NCBI GenBank assembly: GCA_022432975.1
Contig: CM039506.1
Span: 20,525,614 to 20,589,613, forward strand
Length of the DNA stretch: 64,000 bases
Direction: 5' to 3'
Source: Begonia masoniana
Taxonomy: Eukaryota; Streptophyta; Magnoliopsida; Cucurbitales; Begoniaceae
The notes beneath the pieces are model-generated. The model was not told where the DNA came from, ran no database searches, and was given only the letters and a program-made list of their open reading frames with translations. Shown here in pieces: positions 1 through 12,104 of the stretch (positions are counted from its first letter, which is position 1; each line of letters begins with the position of its first letter). Both the position numbers and the translations under genes were made by a program.

Positions 1-387
1 CGGCATACCCTCTTCGACGATCGGTTTCTCTGCCACTACTCGACTACTCCGCACCCGAGGTATGAAATGGACAATGTAGTATCTGTTAGTGTTTGGAGCT
101 CTGTTTTCAGCTCGGCATTTGAACTCGGATTTTATCAATGGCCGAGTAGTATTAGAACATTTTAGAATCCGCGAGTAGTAATGTCAACCCGAATCGATTC
201 TGGACATTTTAAGTAATCAACTCATATTTAATCGATAGTAAAACTTGTTTGTTTTATTTTGGATTTTAGATTCTGCACAGTATATCAAACCAAGGATTCG
301 GGAATGACTTTAGCTAATAGATCCTAGGATGATTTATGAGTAGAGTTTTAGGATTTTGATTTAACTACGGTAATGCACATGTTTTAG

Positions 388-432
388 GTGATGAAATTGG
401 AGAGAAGAGGTTCAGATTGCTAAGGAGGCCAG
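388..432 (+). other. Predicted LTR leader mini-exon, family A copy 1
   Basis: 45 nt bounded by TTTTAG/GTG and CCAG/GTAAGT. The downstream putative intron 433-1144 ends at TGTAG/GTG. Its 5' block 469-481 can pair with 1133-1145 in 13 consecutive pairs, three of them G-U. Splicing is inferred, not observed. Confidence 0.5.
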
Positions 433-911
433 GTAAGTGAATGTATTGAGATTTCCGACTAATAGAGCCCTACATCGTGGGTGTACTAGGTTAATATGTC
501 TAATGTTTACCTTATGATAATGAGCTTGTCTGCACTTGAAGGATTTATGTATGTTGCGAGTTATACTATTTGATGACCTGCTAGTGAATGTGAAGTTGTC
601 TGCTCTGGTATGATCCTCGTCATAGTTGGATGAGTTAAGAATTCGCATGTTCATGCATCATGAATGTTTCTCAAGCATAAGCAAATGTTTTAACGCATCT
701 TTTTCATGAACGAGATATGTATGTATATATGTATATATATAAGATTTATGCAACGTGGACTAAGTGAGGGTTGGGGACGGTTCGGCGTATGCCACAGTCC
801 AAAGAAGGACAAATGAATACGACCCGCAGTAGGGAACAAGATCAAACTCACTGTCGAACCCCCTTTACCTGCACAAATCCTCTCTTGATCCACACAACTT
901 AAACAAAGAAT

Positions 912-1012
912 ATGATCAATGACAATGAATGATGAACATGATCAATGACTATGAATGATGAACATGATCAATGACTATGAATGATGAACATGATCCATGA
1001 CTATGAATGATG
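912..1012 (+). repeat. 26-bp tandem repeat, about 4 copies
   Basis: The word ATGATCAATGA recurs at 912, 938, 964 and (one change) 990. The repeat lies within the putative second leader intron of the family A LTR. The same repeat is at about 34525-34620 in the 5' LTR of the complete element and is reduced at 27528-27571 in its 3' LTR. Confidence 0.85.
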
Positions 1013-1366
1013 ATTACGAGCAAAGATTTGAACAAGAAAAGACTTATAAGCATGTGATTTTCCCAAATTATACATTCATGCATCCATGTTAGTGTTGCAT
1101 TCCTTACTAAGCATTAGGCTTATAGTTTAAACCTTATGATGTAGGTGACGAGTTTTCAGGCGAGGAACTCAAGGTTAATGAGAATGTCTAAGCTTGGTTG
1201 CTGGAGGATGCTGAAAATGATAGTGCAGGACTGGAGAGGCGATTTCACTCCCTGGTTAATGTTTGAACATTGTCAGTATGATTTTAAATATGAAAGTCTA
1301 TGTAGGGTAGGATTGTTTTAAAATGTTGAGTTTTGAGGTTGTCTGGTTTAATTACTGAGTCTGAGA

Positions 1367-1774
1367 ATGTTACAAGGATGTAGAACGTGTTATTTAACTA
1401 AGTCTTCCGCTATGAGAGTTCTGGATGAGTCTCTGTCTTTTATTCATAAGAGTGAAGAGTTTATGAACCTTCGACAGACTGGTTCAGTGACGGATTACAT
1501 ATGTAGATTTGAGGCCTTATCACGGTTTGAAACTCGTTTGGTGGAAGACGAGGAGGATAAGATCTATCAGTTTGTTCAAGGACTGAAGCCAAGCCTGTAT
1601 ATGAAAGTGAAAACTGCTGGTGTCTACAACGTGCCGTATACCGAGGTCACAGCTAAGGCCTTGGAGCTGGAAGAGGCAGAAACGACAGTATATGCACAGC
1701 GTGAGCAGCCAAGGAAACTCACGAAGGGCACTCAGCCGCTACCACGTCAAAACAAAGGTTGGCAGCCGCAATAG
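1367..1774 (+). pseudogene. Chimeric ORF: LTR fused to gag fragment (family A)
   Basis: An open frame of 135 codons. Its first 31 or so residues are translated LTR and are not a protein domain. From residue 32 on it matches family A Gag (EFMNLRQTG, then SVTDYICRFEALSRFETR). The true gag start and the WW-containing N-terminal half of the capsid-like domain are absent because a deletion joined LTR to gag. The frame ends at TAG 1772-1774, where the other two copies have CAG (Gln). The downstream pol frame is shifted relative to this one. Nothing suggests it is expressed; it is best read as debris of an element deletion. Confidence 0.85.
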
Positions 1775-3588
1775 AACAGGGGACCACAACACCAACAAGG
1801 AATAAGAGACCCCTCAACCAGAATGATGATCAGGAAGAGGAAAAGAGGCCTCTGGCACCCTTCTGCCCCACCTGTCAGAAGAACCACCCAGGCAAATGCA
1901 AGTTGCGTTCTGGCCGCTGTTTCAGATGTGATAAGGTTGGACATATAGTCAGAGACTGCCCCATGCCGCCAGATCCGAACCGTACAAGGGTAGCTCCTAG
2001 AGTCTATGCAATGATGGAGGATGAGGAAGCCGTGCAGCATACAGTCATAACTGGTACCATTATGATCTGTGGTTTTGCTGCTTACACACTTATAGACACG
2101 GGAGCCACACACTCGTTTATATCAACCTTGTTTGTATGCAATCACAACTTAGAACTCCTACCAGCCGAAAAGTCATTTAGCGTTATGTTTCCATCAGGGA
2201 AGTCCCTACATTCCGAACAGATTGTTAAAGGTGATGTTGTGTCCTTAGGAAATAAGAAACTATATGTAGAACTGATTGTAATTGACGTGAAATGGTATGA
2301 GGTGATATTAGGAATGGATTGGTTATTTAGGCATTATGCCACAATAAGTTGTAGATCTGGGATGGTTGATTTTCGACCCCCAAATGGTGATCATTATTCC
2401 TTCAAAGCTATTCCTAAGATAAGCAAAATACCAATCATATCCTCACTAGAAGTTTATCGGTTATTGAAAAATGGTTGTGAGAGTTACTTAGCTACCATAA
2501 TAGATGTTCGGGAGAAGAATAAAATAGAGTTACAAGACATCCCCATAGTCAGAGAGTTCCCTAAGGCATTCTTGGATGATTTGCCTGGATTACCACCTGA
2601 TAGAGAAATAGAGTTTGTGATTGATACCTATCCCGAAGCATCACCTGTATCTAAGAATCCATACCGCATGGCACCTATTGAGTTGAAGGAATTAAAAGTC
2701 CAATTACTGGAATTAGTTGATAAGGGATTTATACGCCCTAGTAGCTCTCCTTGGGGTGCACCTGTCTTATTCGTTAAGAAGAAGGATGGTTCCCTCAGAA
2801 TGTGCATAGACTATAGGGAGCTAAATAAGTTGACAATTAAGAATAAGTACCTCTTACCTCGGATTGACGATTTGTTTGACCAATTGCAAGGAGCTAAGGT
2901 GTTTTCAAAAGTGGATTTACGTTCGGGCTATTACCAACTGAAGGTTAAAGAAGGAGATATACCAAAGACAGCCTTCAGAACCCGTTATGGACACTATGAA
3001 TTCTTGGTCATGTCGTTTGGACTGACCAATGCACCTGCAGCCTTTATGGATTTGATGAATCGAGTGTTTCGTGAGTATTTGGACAAGTTTGTCATTGTAT
3101 TCATAGATGATATCTTGATATACTCACGGACTGAAGCTTACCATGCAGAGCATTTAAGAGTAGTTTTGACAACATTGAAGGGGCACCAGCTCTATGCCAA
3201 ATTGTCCAAGTGTGAATTTTGGTTAGACAAGGTTAATTTTCTTGGCCATGTAGTTTCTGCTAATGGCATATCGGTGGACCCGACCAAAATTCAGGCAGTA
3301 AAGGATTGGCCACAACCAAAGAACGCCAGTGAAGTCCGCAGTTTCCTTGGATTGGCAGGTTATTACAGAAAGTTCATCAAAGGATTTTCTATGATAGCTA
3401 AGCCCCTGACGAATTTGACAAAGAAGGACAATAAGTATTTTTGGACCAAAGCTTGTGAGGATAGCTTCCAGACATTGAAGATGAAGTTAACAACAGCCCC
3501 TGTTTTGACCCTTCCAACCGAAGAAGGAAAATTTAGCGTATATTGTGATGCCTCAAAGTTGGTGTTGGCTGTGTTGTTGATGCACTAG
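1775..3588 (+). pseudogene. Gag zinc knuckle, protease, RT and start of RNase H, family A
   Basis: Remainder of a Ty3/gypsy polyprotein in a frame open from 1759. In order: CCHC zinc knuckle ([14 protein letters not shown], about residues 54-67 of that frame), retroviral-type aspartic protease with DTGATHSF at about residue 113, and reverse transcriptase with the FIDD active-site box (3100-3111, about residue 448). The first RNase H aspartate is in YCDAS near 3540. Relative to the minus-strand copies there are single-base indels at about 1800-1850 around the zinc-knuckle linker. The last 30 bases before the gap depart from the family sequence and end in a false stop, so that part looks like sequence error. 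Integrase and the 3' LTR would lie in or beyond the gap but are not in the next contig. Tekay/Del-like assignment rests on RT and on the C-terminus of the complete copy. Confidence 0.93.
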
Positions 3589-3688
3589 NNNNNNNNNNNN
3601 NNNNNNNNNNNNNNNNNNNNNNNNNNNNNNNNNNNNNNNNNNNNNNNNNNNNNNNNNNNNNNNNNNNNNNNNNNNNNNNNNNNNNNNN
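3589..3688. other. Assembly gap, 100 N
   Basis: Exactly 100 undetermined bases, the usual placeholder for a scaffold join of unknown size. The family A pol on the left does not continue on the right. Confidence 0.99.
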
Positions 3689-3926
3689 AAAAATCCTTTA
3701 AATGCCATTTACGAAAATAACTAAGATTTAGAAATCCTAAGATCCGAAAACTAGGGCGGTACAGGAGGCCTCTTGATCTCCCTTGAATACCCAATCCTGT
3801 CGTTTAACTAGGCCCCTCCGAAATCAATGAGTCTTCAATACAAATACATCGCCAATTTCATACTTTCATCTGCTCTCTAATCGGTATAGTTGAACCTGAG
3901 CATGCGCTCGACGTCTACAAAATAAT
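3689..3926. other. Unassigned AT-rich stretch
   Basis: 238 bases between a gap and an LTR start. I see no open frame of note, no satellite and no match to other parts of the window. It is probably a remnant of another element. Confidence 0.4.
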
Positions 3927-4702
3927 TGTAACACCCTGATATAGTCCTAATTTCCGTACGAAATTTTTCTTTTAAGCCTCTAAATCAATTAAAACATCCT
4001 CGAAAACCTTTAAAGAAAATTCATTTATCATACAAAAACAGTTTACATAAAACCACTCAACCTTCTATCATTCCTCAATTTATCAACTTATCACTTCTTC
4101 ACAATATCATTTTTATCTCCATTTCAATTATACATTTTACATAAACTTTCCAAACATTCATACGTTCTCGTAACTCTGTCCAAAACCGACTCTAAACACG
4201 ATTAAAATGAAGTACATTTTCATGAAAACGAACTGCATGGTTCCGTTTAAAAGTGTGACATATCCTTCCTGTTTCAAAAGAAATACCAAGCAGTTCCATT
4301 AAACTTTAGATAAAAACCTTAACAAACGTTTTATAAAACAAGTCTATCAAAACATCAAACCTATTTTATCCACTAACCCGAATCAAACCATCTAAACATC
4401 AATCAATCAACTAAACAGACTCCAATGAAAATTTTACTAAAACAGTTTATAAAAACAGGTTTCCAAAACGTTTAAAACCTCAAAAGTAAACCTATCAACT
4501 ACCAGAACCAAGCATCCTAAAATGTCTATACAACTCTCAGTCCAAAACATCTCATTAACCCCAAAATCTATACATACGTCCCCATGGGTCGGTTGAGCAT
4601 CGACTGTGCCAGCACACTGCCGCGAGCATCATCCATCAACTGCCTCAGACATCAGAAGGAAGAACGTCATCCTCACCTGGATCTACGTCACCTATAATGT
4701 CA

Positions 4703-5252
4703 CCTACACCATACAGACACATATGAGATATTGAAATCTCAGTAAGCTACGTAAATGCAGATGCATGCGTGCAGTGCATATGAAGTTCAGAAAACATGCA
4801 TATCAGACATATCAGGTCATTTCATACAGATTGCCACCGAGATATCAGCCCTCTAAATGGAAAGGATACATCCCGCGGTCGGACTACCACTTTCGATTTA
4901 GAGGAGGGGGGTACATGCTCACAAACCCTACAGCCATGCCTGAGCCCCATCCCGCGTGACCAGATACAGATTACGTATTTTCGTTCATTATTCATTTCAT
5001 TTGAAAACTTGTGCAGAAATCCATTTTCATGCCATTTTGAAACACGTGATGCATGAACAGTTATAAACATAATGTAACCATACAATAAACAAACACATGT
5101 ATACCATCAAGACCGAAATAAACTAACCTATAAACAATTAAACCTAACTACCCAACCAAAAGCAGATTAAACAAACAACTCTTCAGGGATCCTCGATATG
5201 ACATCGAAGTATGGTGTAGACCGATTGGTCAAAGTAAGTCACGAAAACTTAC
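4703..5252 (-). other. Putative leader intron 2 with complementary ends, LTR-B copy 1
   Basis: Read on the minus strand it starts GTAAGT (at 5252) and ends TGTAG (about 4704). Blocks 5209-5219 and 4704-4714 are perfect 11-nt complements, placing the acceptor inside a potential stem. Confidence 0.45.
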
Positions 5253-5304
5253 CTGTCGTCCGTAGTTCGCTGGTTTTGGCACATCTCGTCGCCTATGGCT
5301 CGAC
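5253..5304 (-). other. Predicted LTR leader mini-exon, LTR-B copy 1
   Basis: 52 nt on the minus strand between CATAG/GTC and CAG/GTAAGT. Other B copies have 45 nt; here the acceptor side has drifted. Confidence 0.4.
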
Positions 5305-6057
5305 CTATGACAAACATTCACACTTCATTAAATTAAGCTTACATTCACCAATTTACTCTCAAACTACTATTTCTAATATAATCCATCTAAAACCTAATTA
5401 AACGGGCCACAAATTCGAGTTTGATAAAACCGACCCAAAACTTCAAACGCGCGTAACTTTTGCGTCGGTTATCGGAATCGAACGATTCCAGCGGCCACGT
5501 ACTCCTCTAATAACCTATTTTAATCTGCCAAAAGGAATTTTAAAACAAATGACCGGAGCTAGGTCAATTTATCAAAAACCCGAAACTGCCCTTTACCCAG
5601 AAAATCCCCCTTTTTGATTTTTCATCAAATTCCATCAATTTCTTCACCAATCAATCACATATACACTCAATTAACAATATCTAATCAAAAATCGAAGCTA
5701 CACTAAGCAAAACCCGAAATGCACAACACACCTCACGGTTTTCTCCCTGAAAACCGAGATACCATAGCCCACCGGCGAACACTCGCCTCACATCCCTAAT
5801 TCCCCAACATTTCCGTCACAAATCGACCAAAGAAATGACCCAACTCGTGGACCACTCCACGGCCGTGCAACAGAGCGAAAAACAGGGAGGAACTACCTGT
5901 TTCGGTCGAGTCTGGCGCGAAGAGAGCTGAACCGAGCTCTGGCTTCAGCTCGCCGGAGTTCGCTCGCCTGAACGGTGGTCGGAAACGCCAGGTCGCCGTC
6001 GAAGGGAGGCCGGCGCTCGCGCTCTTCCTTTCTCTCTTCGTCGTCGGGCTCGGCAGG

Positions 6058-6095
6058 GGAATGGCTTCCTCGTGAAGCCATTCCTTTGTTTTATA
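6058..6095 (-). promoter_or_regulatory. TATA box plus adjoining 11-bp hairpin, LTR-B copy 1
   Basis: Minus-strand TATAAAA (6089-6095), then four bases, then an inverted repeat: GGAATGGCTTC and GAAGCCATTCC around a 5-nt loop (6058-6084). The same TATA-plus-hairpin, with the same spacing and the core GAATGGCTTC, occurs in the D LTR at 45231-45267. Confidence 0.6.
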
Positions 6096-6495
6096 AAACT
6101 TATAAATAAAATTATAATTTTATTTACTTACCAAATTACTTAAATGCCCCTCCATCAATTTTATGCTTAACTCTTTAATTAGTCTATCAATTCGGTTTTT
6201 CTGCAATTTCCTTATTTCTCCAAATATTCCAATTTAATCTTAGAGTTCTAACAAAATTCACCGTTTCCAAAACGGACTTATTCTGCCATTTTTACGAATT
6301 AATATGCTAAAAGGGTAAAACGGGAACTTTAGCATTACTCTTTTCGATTTGGATTTCTAAAATTCCACTTATTCCTCTCAAAATTCCCATAAATTTCTAG
6401 GGTCCTAATAAAACCATCCGCTCGCAAAACGGACCTAATTTACTTATTTACCAAAATAGCCTTGGAGCGGAAACCCGAAAAACTCGGGTGTTACA

Positions 6496-7874
6496 GTATC
6501 AATCACAAACTCTATTTCTCTATCAGGTGGTAATCCAGGCAAATCATCCAAGAATGCCTTAGGGAACTCTCTGACTATGGGGAGTTCTTGTAACTCTATT
6601 TTATTCTTCTCCCGAACATCTATTATGGTAGCTAAGTAACTCTCACAACCATTTTTCAATAACCGATAAACTTCTAGTGAGGATATGATTGGTATTTTGC
6701 TTATCTTAGGAATAGCTTTGAAGGAATAATGATCACCATTTGGGGGTCGAAAATCAACCATCCCAGATCTACAACTTATTGTGGCATAATGCCTAAATAA
6801 CCAATCCATTCCTAATATCACCTCATACCATTTCACGTCAATTACAATCAGTTCTACATATAGTTTCTTACTTCCTAAGGACACAACATCACCTTTAACA
6901 ATCTGTTCAGAATGTAGGGACTTCCCTGATGGAAACATAACGCTAAATGACTTTTCGGCTGGTAGGAGTTCTAAGTTGTGATTGCATACAAACAAGGTTG
7001 ATATAAACGAGTGTGTGGCTCCCGTGTCTAAAAGTGTGTAAGCAGCAAAACCACAGATCATAATGGTACCTGTTATGACTGTATGTTGCACGGCTTCCTC
7101 ATCCTCCATCATTGCATAGACTCTAGGTGCTACCCTTGTACGGTTCGGATCTGGCGGCATGGGGCAGTCTCTGACTATATGTCCAACCTTATCACATCTG
7201 AAACAGCGGCCAGAACGCAACTTGCATTTGCCTGGGTGGTTCTTCTGACAGGTGGGGCATAAGGGTGCCAGAGGCCTCTTTCCTCTTCCTTGGTCATCAT
7301 TCTGGTTGAGGGGTCTCTTTATTACTTGTTGTTGTTGTGGTCCCCTGTTCTGTTGCGGCTGCCAACCTTTGTTCTGACGTGGTGGCGGCTGAGTGCCCTT
7401 CGTGAGTTTCCTTGGCTGCTCACGCTGTGCATATACTGTCGTTTCTGCCTCTTCCAGCTCCAAGGCCTTAGCTGTGACCTCGGTATACGGCACGTTGTAG
7501 ACACCAGCAGTTTTCACTTTCATATACAGGCTTGGCTTCAGTCCTTGAACAAACTGATAGATCTTATCCTCCTCGTCTTCCACCAAACGAGTTTCAAACC
7601 GTGATAAGGCCTCAAATCTACATATGTAATCCGTCACTGAACCAGTCTGTCGAAGGTTCATAAACTCCTTCTTCTTATTGGCCCGAACAGTTCGGTTGAA
7701 ATACTTGTCAAAGAAGGCCGTCTTGAACCTTCCCCAGGTCATAGCTTCCGCGTCAGTCGTGCTCTGGACCGAGTTCCACCAATGCCTCGCATCCAGTTCC
7801 AAGTGATAGACAGCACATGTGACTTTATCTCCTTCTTCCACCTTTGCATACTTTAACATGTCCTCCATCTTTTG
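6496..7874 (-). pseudogene. Intact gag-protease fragment, family A
   Basis: A single uninterrupted frame (481 codons, 7889-6444) covers this fragment. Its first few codons (MRVVTQ) and its last about 17 codons come from the flanking B LTRs. Visible in order: retrotransposon Gag core (LELDARHWWNSVQ, then WGRFKTAFFDKYF), CCHC knuckle at about residues 228-241, protease active site [10 protein letters not shown] near residue 286, and the linker before RT ([13 protein letters not shown]). It is the only family A gag in the window without a stop or frameshift. The 5' end of gag and everything from RT on are missing, and the breakpoints coincide exactly with LTR termini on both sides. Without LTR, PBS or RT of its own it cannot move. 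Confidence 0.9.
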
Positions 7875-8629
7875 TGTAACGACCCTCAAACTATTCCTAA
7901 TTTCCCGTACGAAATTTTTCTTTTTAAGCCTCTAAATCAATTAAAAACATCCTCGAAAACCTTTAAAGAAAAATTCATTTATCATTCAAAAACTGTTTAC
8001 ATAAAACCACTCAACCTTCTATCATTCCTCAATTTATCAACTTATCACTTCTTCACAATATCATTTCTATCTCCATTTCAATTATACATTTTACATAAAC
8101 TTTCCAAACATTCATACGTTCTCGTAATTCTGTTCAAAATCGACTCTAAACACGATTAAAATGAAGTACATTTTCATGAAAACGAACTGCATGGTTCCGT
8201 TTAAAAGTGTAACATATCCTCCTGTTTACAAAATCACCAAGCAGTTCATAACATTCAAATAACTGAATTAACAAAAACGCTTTATAAATAGTTTGCCTAA
8301 TCCTCTGCACATCAATCTATCAAAATACCAACCTATCAACTATCATCAAACAATCCCATAAAACTTTACAAAAACAGTTTATAAACAGGTTCCAATGAAA
8401 ACGTTTAAAACATCAAATACGAATCTAACACCTAACCAGATCCAAGCATCCTATAATTTCTATACAATTCATCATCAGCCCAAAACACTCCAAAAACCCT
8501 CAAAACCTATACATACTTCCCCATGGGTCGGTAAGCGTCGACTGCGCCAGCACACTACCGCAGCCATTCTCCGTCAACTGCGTCACTCTCCAGGTGGAGG
8601 GGTCTCGTCCTCACCTAAGCCAAGATCAC

Positions 8630-9178
8630 CTACACCATACAGACACATATGAGATATTGAAATCTCAGTAAGCTACGTAAATGCAGATGCATGCGTGCAG
8701 TGCATATGAAGTTCAGAAAACATGCATATCAGACATATCAGGTCATTTCATACAGATTGCCACCGAGATATCAGCCCTCTAAATGGAAAGGATACATCCC
8801 GCGGTCGGACTACCACTTTCGATTTAGAGGAGGGGGGTACATGCTCACAAACCCTACAGCCATGCCTGAGCCCCATCCCGCGTGACCAGATACAGATTAC
8901 GTATTTTCGTTCATTATTCATTTCATTTGAAAACTCGTGCAGAAATCCATTTTCATGCCATTTTGAAACACGTGATGCATGAACAGTTATAAGCATAATG
9001 TAACCATACAATAAACAAACATATGTATACCATCAAGACCAAAATAAACTAACCTATGAACAATTAAACCTAACTACCCAACCAAAAGCAGATTAAACAA
9101 ACAACTCTTCAGGGATCCTTGATACGACATCGAAGTATGGTGTAGACCGATTGGTCAAAGTAAGTCACGAAAACTTAC
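8630..9178 (-). other. Putative leader intron 2 with complementary ends, LTR-B copy 2
   Basis: Minus strand: GTAAGT at 9178 to TGTAG at about 8630. Blocks 9135-9145 and 8630-8640 are perfect 11-nt complements. Confidence 0.45.
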
Positions 9179-9223
9179 CTGACGTCCGTTGCAAGGCTAT
9201 CTCCGTCCACGAGCGTGGTTCAC
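9179..9223 (-). other. Predicted LTR leader mini-exon, LTR-B copy 2
   Basis: 45 nt on the minus strand between GCGTAG/GTG and GTCAG/GTAAGT, with the central word CGTGGAC that is shared with family G mini-exons. Confidence 0.5.
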
Positions 9224-10169
9224 CTACGCAATTGTTATCAATTTGTCGTTAATACGAGCTTAAACAAAAATATGTCCAAATTTAACAAAAACCTTAACTA
9301 ATGAATTTCCTAAAATCTTCACCTAACTAATCGAAGTATTTAAACAACGATTAACGCTCGATAGTTTAAAATGACAATTAACGAGTTTTCCTAAAAACCC
9401 GAAAAGTCTTTAATTTTAACATTTCTCACAATTCACTCTAATTCCGTCCAATAACGTTCAATACGTCCTTTATATCGTTAATTACTATAAACCTATTAAT
9501 TTCGGACTCTAATTTGGGTTCGGTAAAAACCGACCCGAAACTTCGAACGCGCGTAACTTTCGCGTCGGTTATCGGAATCGAACGATTCCAGCGGCCACGC
9601 GCTCCTCTAATAACCTATTTCAATATGCCAAAAGGAATTTAAAAACAAACAACTCTAGCTAGGTCAAAAATCCAAAAACCCGAATCTGCCCATTCCCGAA
9701 ATTTTCACCCTTTTTGATTTTCCATCAATTCTCATCAATTTCCTCACCAATCAACTACCCTAACATCGAATTAACATAAACTAAACCAAAATCCCGAGGC
9801 TACACACAAAACCCGAAATTGCCCAAATCAGGCATTCACTGTTTTCGCTCAATTTGAGCTCCTCACTGCCAATCAACCATAGCCGACGTTAAGCTCGGCC
9901 ATTTGAAGCTAAAAACGGCCAAAAGTGGCCGGAAATCAGAGCTCAATCGAGCTCGTCCTTCACGGCCCTAAATCGAACCGAAAACAGGGCAAGAAAATTG
10001 CCTTACCTGTCGATTCGTGCGCGGAGAAAGGCCGGACTATGCTCGCCGCCATCGTCTTGTCGGAGGACGTCGGAAAACGCCGGTGAACCGGCCGTCGGTC
10101 GCCGTCGTTCTCTCCCTCTCCCCTGTCTTCGCTCTCTCGGCGTCGGGCGCTCGTCGCTCGAACAGCAAC

Positions 10170-10205
10170 CAAAAACAACAATTTTGTTGTTTTTGTTTTT
10201 ATTTA
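10170..10205 (-). promoter_or_regulatory. TATA-like A/T tract plus 12-bp palindrome, LTR-B copy 2
   Basis: Arms CAAAAACAACAA (10170-10181) and TTGTTGTTTTTG (10184-10195) with a 2-nt loop, directly downstream (minus strand) of the A/T-rich TAAATAAAAA. This is the position where copy 1 has an unrelated 11-bp hairpin. Confidence 0.45.
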
Positions 10206-10569
10206 ATAATAATAATACTCTATTTTATTGAACATCACTACCTCTCGTGTTTTCAACTATTTCGAATTTCTTATTTCGCCAATAAATCCAACTTATTATC
10301 TGGGTTCTATTAAAACTGTCCGTTCGCAAATCGGACCTTGTTTACTATTTTTACCAAAACGTCATTTACGTTACGAAAAGCGTATTTACTCGGAATATAG
10401 CGTGATTATTCCAAAAATTCCCAAAATTTCCTTAAAATTCCAATTACTCGCTGGGATCGTAATGACGTTTCCTTTTCGTAAAACGGACCTGATTTGACAT
10501 ATTTACAAAAATGTCATCCAATAATATAATAATAATATTCTTAAAAATCCGTACGAGCCGGATATTACA

Positions 10570-12104
10570 TTCTACCCTCCTTATTTAGAATTTTGTCCAC
10601 AAAATTTGCCATAGCTTATAGTCCTTGATATTAACGTCTCTTGTCTTGTGGCATTTTCACTTCGGTTAATCGTCTGTACTTTCGGTCCTTCTTCGTGGTT
10701 CTAAACAAAAACCCTACTATATTCTCTAACATCGGCCCTAACTTAGTACTCCATACTTTCTATTTGATCGTACACGTCCTCTTTCACGTGCTAAGCACAA
10801 TCCAAATTCTCAAATCTCAATCAATTGACTCAACAACGCGCTCGTCACTTTGACACTTGCGCATATACCAACTTTCTACTTTCACCTAATCACTCGTAGA
10901 TTAAATCTCTTAACGATACTAACTTCAAAACCCACTCTTTATCGACGTCTTTCTTCCACTGTTCACTTAGGTCCGAGCTATAACTAAGCTTCCTAACGCC
11001 AGTTGAATTGAATGCCTACAATTTTATCCAATTTCTGGGCTGCAACCCATACCTCAACGCAATTCCCTCGATCCTATTTACAATCGAGATGCACACCCAC
11101 CGAATTTCTACCTTATCCTCCCTATCATATTCCTTACTTTTAATTGGCCTATATACGAGTTCGCGTTTACGACTCGAATCTTACCAATCTCCTAAGCCCT
11201 CAATCAACAATCTCTAACTGCGTACTTGACACCCAACAACCTTGGCATACATTGGTCTATATTTTTGTCACCAAAGCGTTAAACTCACTAATTTATCGAT
11301 TGGTCTTTACTAAAATTGTCCCTTATCTTCGCTCCTCGAAACAACTTCAACTTCTCAACGTCATTGGGGTCAACTATCGCTCAAGGATTCCCAAACAACA
11401 CCCATGTTGAAATTTAACTCCTCTATTTTCTTTAACTCTTTGAATTTAGTTCCGTTAGTTTCTAACTATCTGGGTTCACGTTTCTCTAGTACTGCCCCCG
11501 TATAACTTTGTCGTCCGTAGAATTCAAATCGTACACTTCTTCGGGCACCTAGCAGGTCCTAACAAAATTCTCAACAAATTTTGTGTTGATACACTTCACA
11601 ACTATGTCATCAGAACACCTCCTGGTCTCGATGAGTCCAACCGGAAAATAAGGTCGCTAACCACTCTGGATCTTTGTCCCCTTGTAGCGAAGATCCTATA
11701 AACATCACTTCTCACTCTGCGCTACTTTAATGAGGTCTATTGCTAAGTCCTTAATTAACTTTCTCTTTACTATATATATTACACTCATTTGTTTAACTCG
11801 ATTTCTTATTAACTCCAAGTACAATTGAATCCCAAGGTTTTGCCATAGATTCTCTCCAACTATTTATACTAACTTTATACCACCCACGTGTCTATTGGTC
11901 TCGACCTGATAACCATCAGTCTTTTGGAACCTTTTCTAACTTAAATTCACCCCAAGCCTACTTAAATGGGTTTATTACTCATCCTTATTCTTCCTATTCC
12001 ATAACTCGCAAACTTCACGAATCGTTCAGCACTAACCACCGAGCTAAGCTTCTAATCTTAACTCCTCATTGAATCCAACAATCCCTCACACTTATCTCAA
12101 ATGT
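10570..12104 (-). mobile_element. Decayed internal region of a minus-strand LTR element
   Basis: Starts with the minus-strand polypurine tract next to LTR-B copy 2. It should therefore be the 3' internal part of that element. I find no frame longer than about 100 codons on either strand and no pol motif I can name. Its far end is replaced by satellite array I at about 12105, so the 5' LTR is missing. Confidence 0.5.

Larger units (their letters stand above)
1..1460 (+). mobile_element. Family A LTR, truncated at both ends
   Basis: Matches the LTR copy starting at 13860 (window base 1 corresponds to about 14124) and, inverted, the two LTRs of the complete element at 26625-35802. The first part of the LTR lies upstream of the window. 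Visible landmarks are a donor-like GAG/GTATGA at 59/60, a predicted mini-exon at 388-432, an acceptor-like TGTAG/GTG at 1144/1145 and a 26-bp tandem repeat at 912-1012. At about 1456-1462 the LTR stops and runs straight into gag, so the distal LTR, the PBS and the gag N-terminus are missing. Confidence 0.9.
3927..6495 (-). mobile_element. Family B LTR, copy 1
   Basis: Bounded by TGTAACACCC and GGGTGTTACA, 2569 bp. Orientation is taken from the TATA box (minus-strand TATAAAA at 6089-6095) and the donor/acceptor order. Donor 1 is CAG/GTAGTT at 5897/5896, the mini-exon is 5253-5304, and acceptor 2 is before 4703. It abuts family A gag-pro on its right (GTATC) and unassigned sequence on its left (ATAAT), so there is no target duplication and no PPT beside it. 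It is about as long as LTR-B copy 2 and clearly homologous in the block 4700-5250. Confidence 0.85.
7875..10569 (-). mobile_element. Family B LTR, copy 2 (probably a 3' LTR)
   Basis: 2695 bp from TGTAACGACCC to GGATATTACA. It shares long blocks with copy 1 (for example 8640-9200 with 4720-5250). Immediately right of its end is a pyrimidine run (about 10570-10581), on the minus strand a polypurine tract, as expected beside the 3' LTR of a minus-strand element. Donor 1 CAG/GTAAGG is at 10007/10006, the mini-exon at 9179-9223 and acceptor 2 before 8629. Its left end interrupts family A gag at codon context ATCTTTTG. Confidence 0.87.

Noticed and set aside
412..893. Short frames in the family A LTR (and copies at 27587-28068 and 34638-35119)
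   Set aside because: They recur only because the LTR recurs, lie in putative intron sequence and show no domain.
3927..10569. One family B element with LTRs at 3927-6495 and 7875-10569
   Set aside because: No PBS or PPT at the inner LTR ends, no target duplication, and the inner sequence belongs to family A; the PPT is on the outer side of the right LTR.
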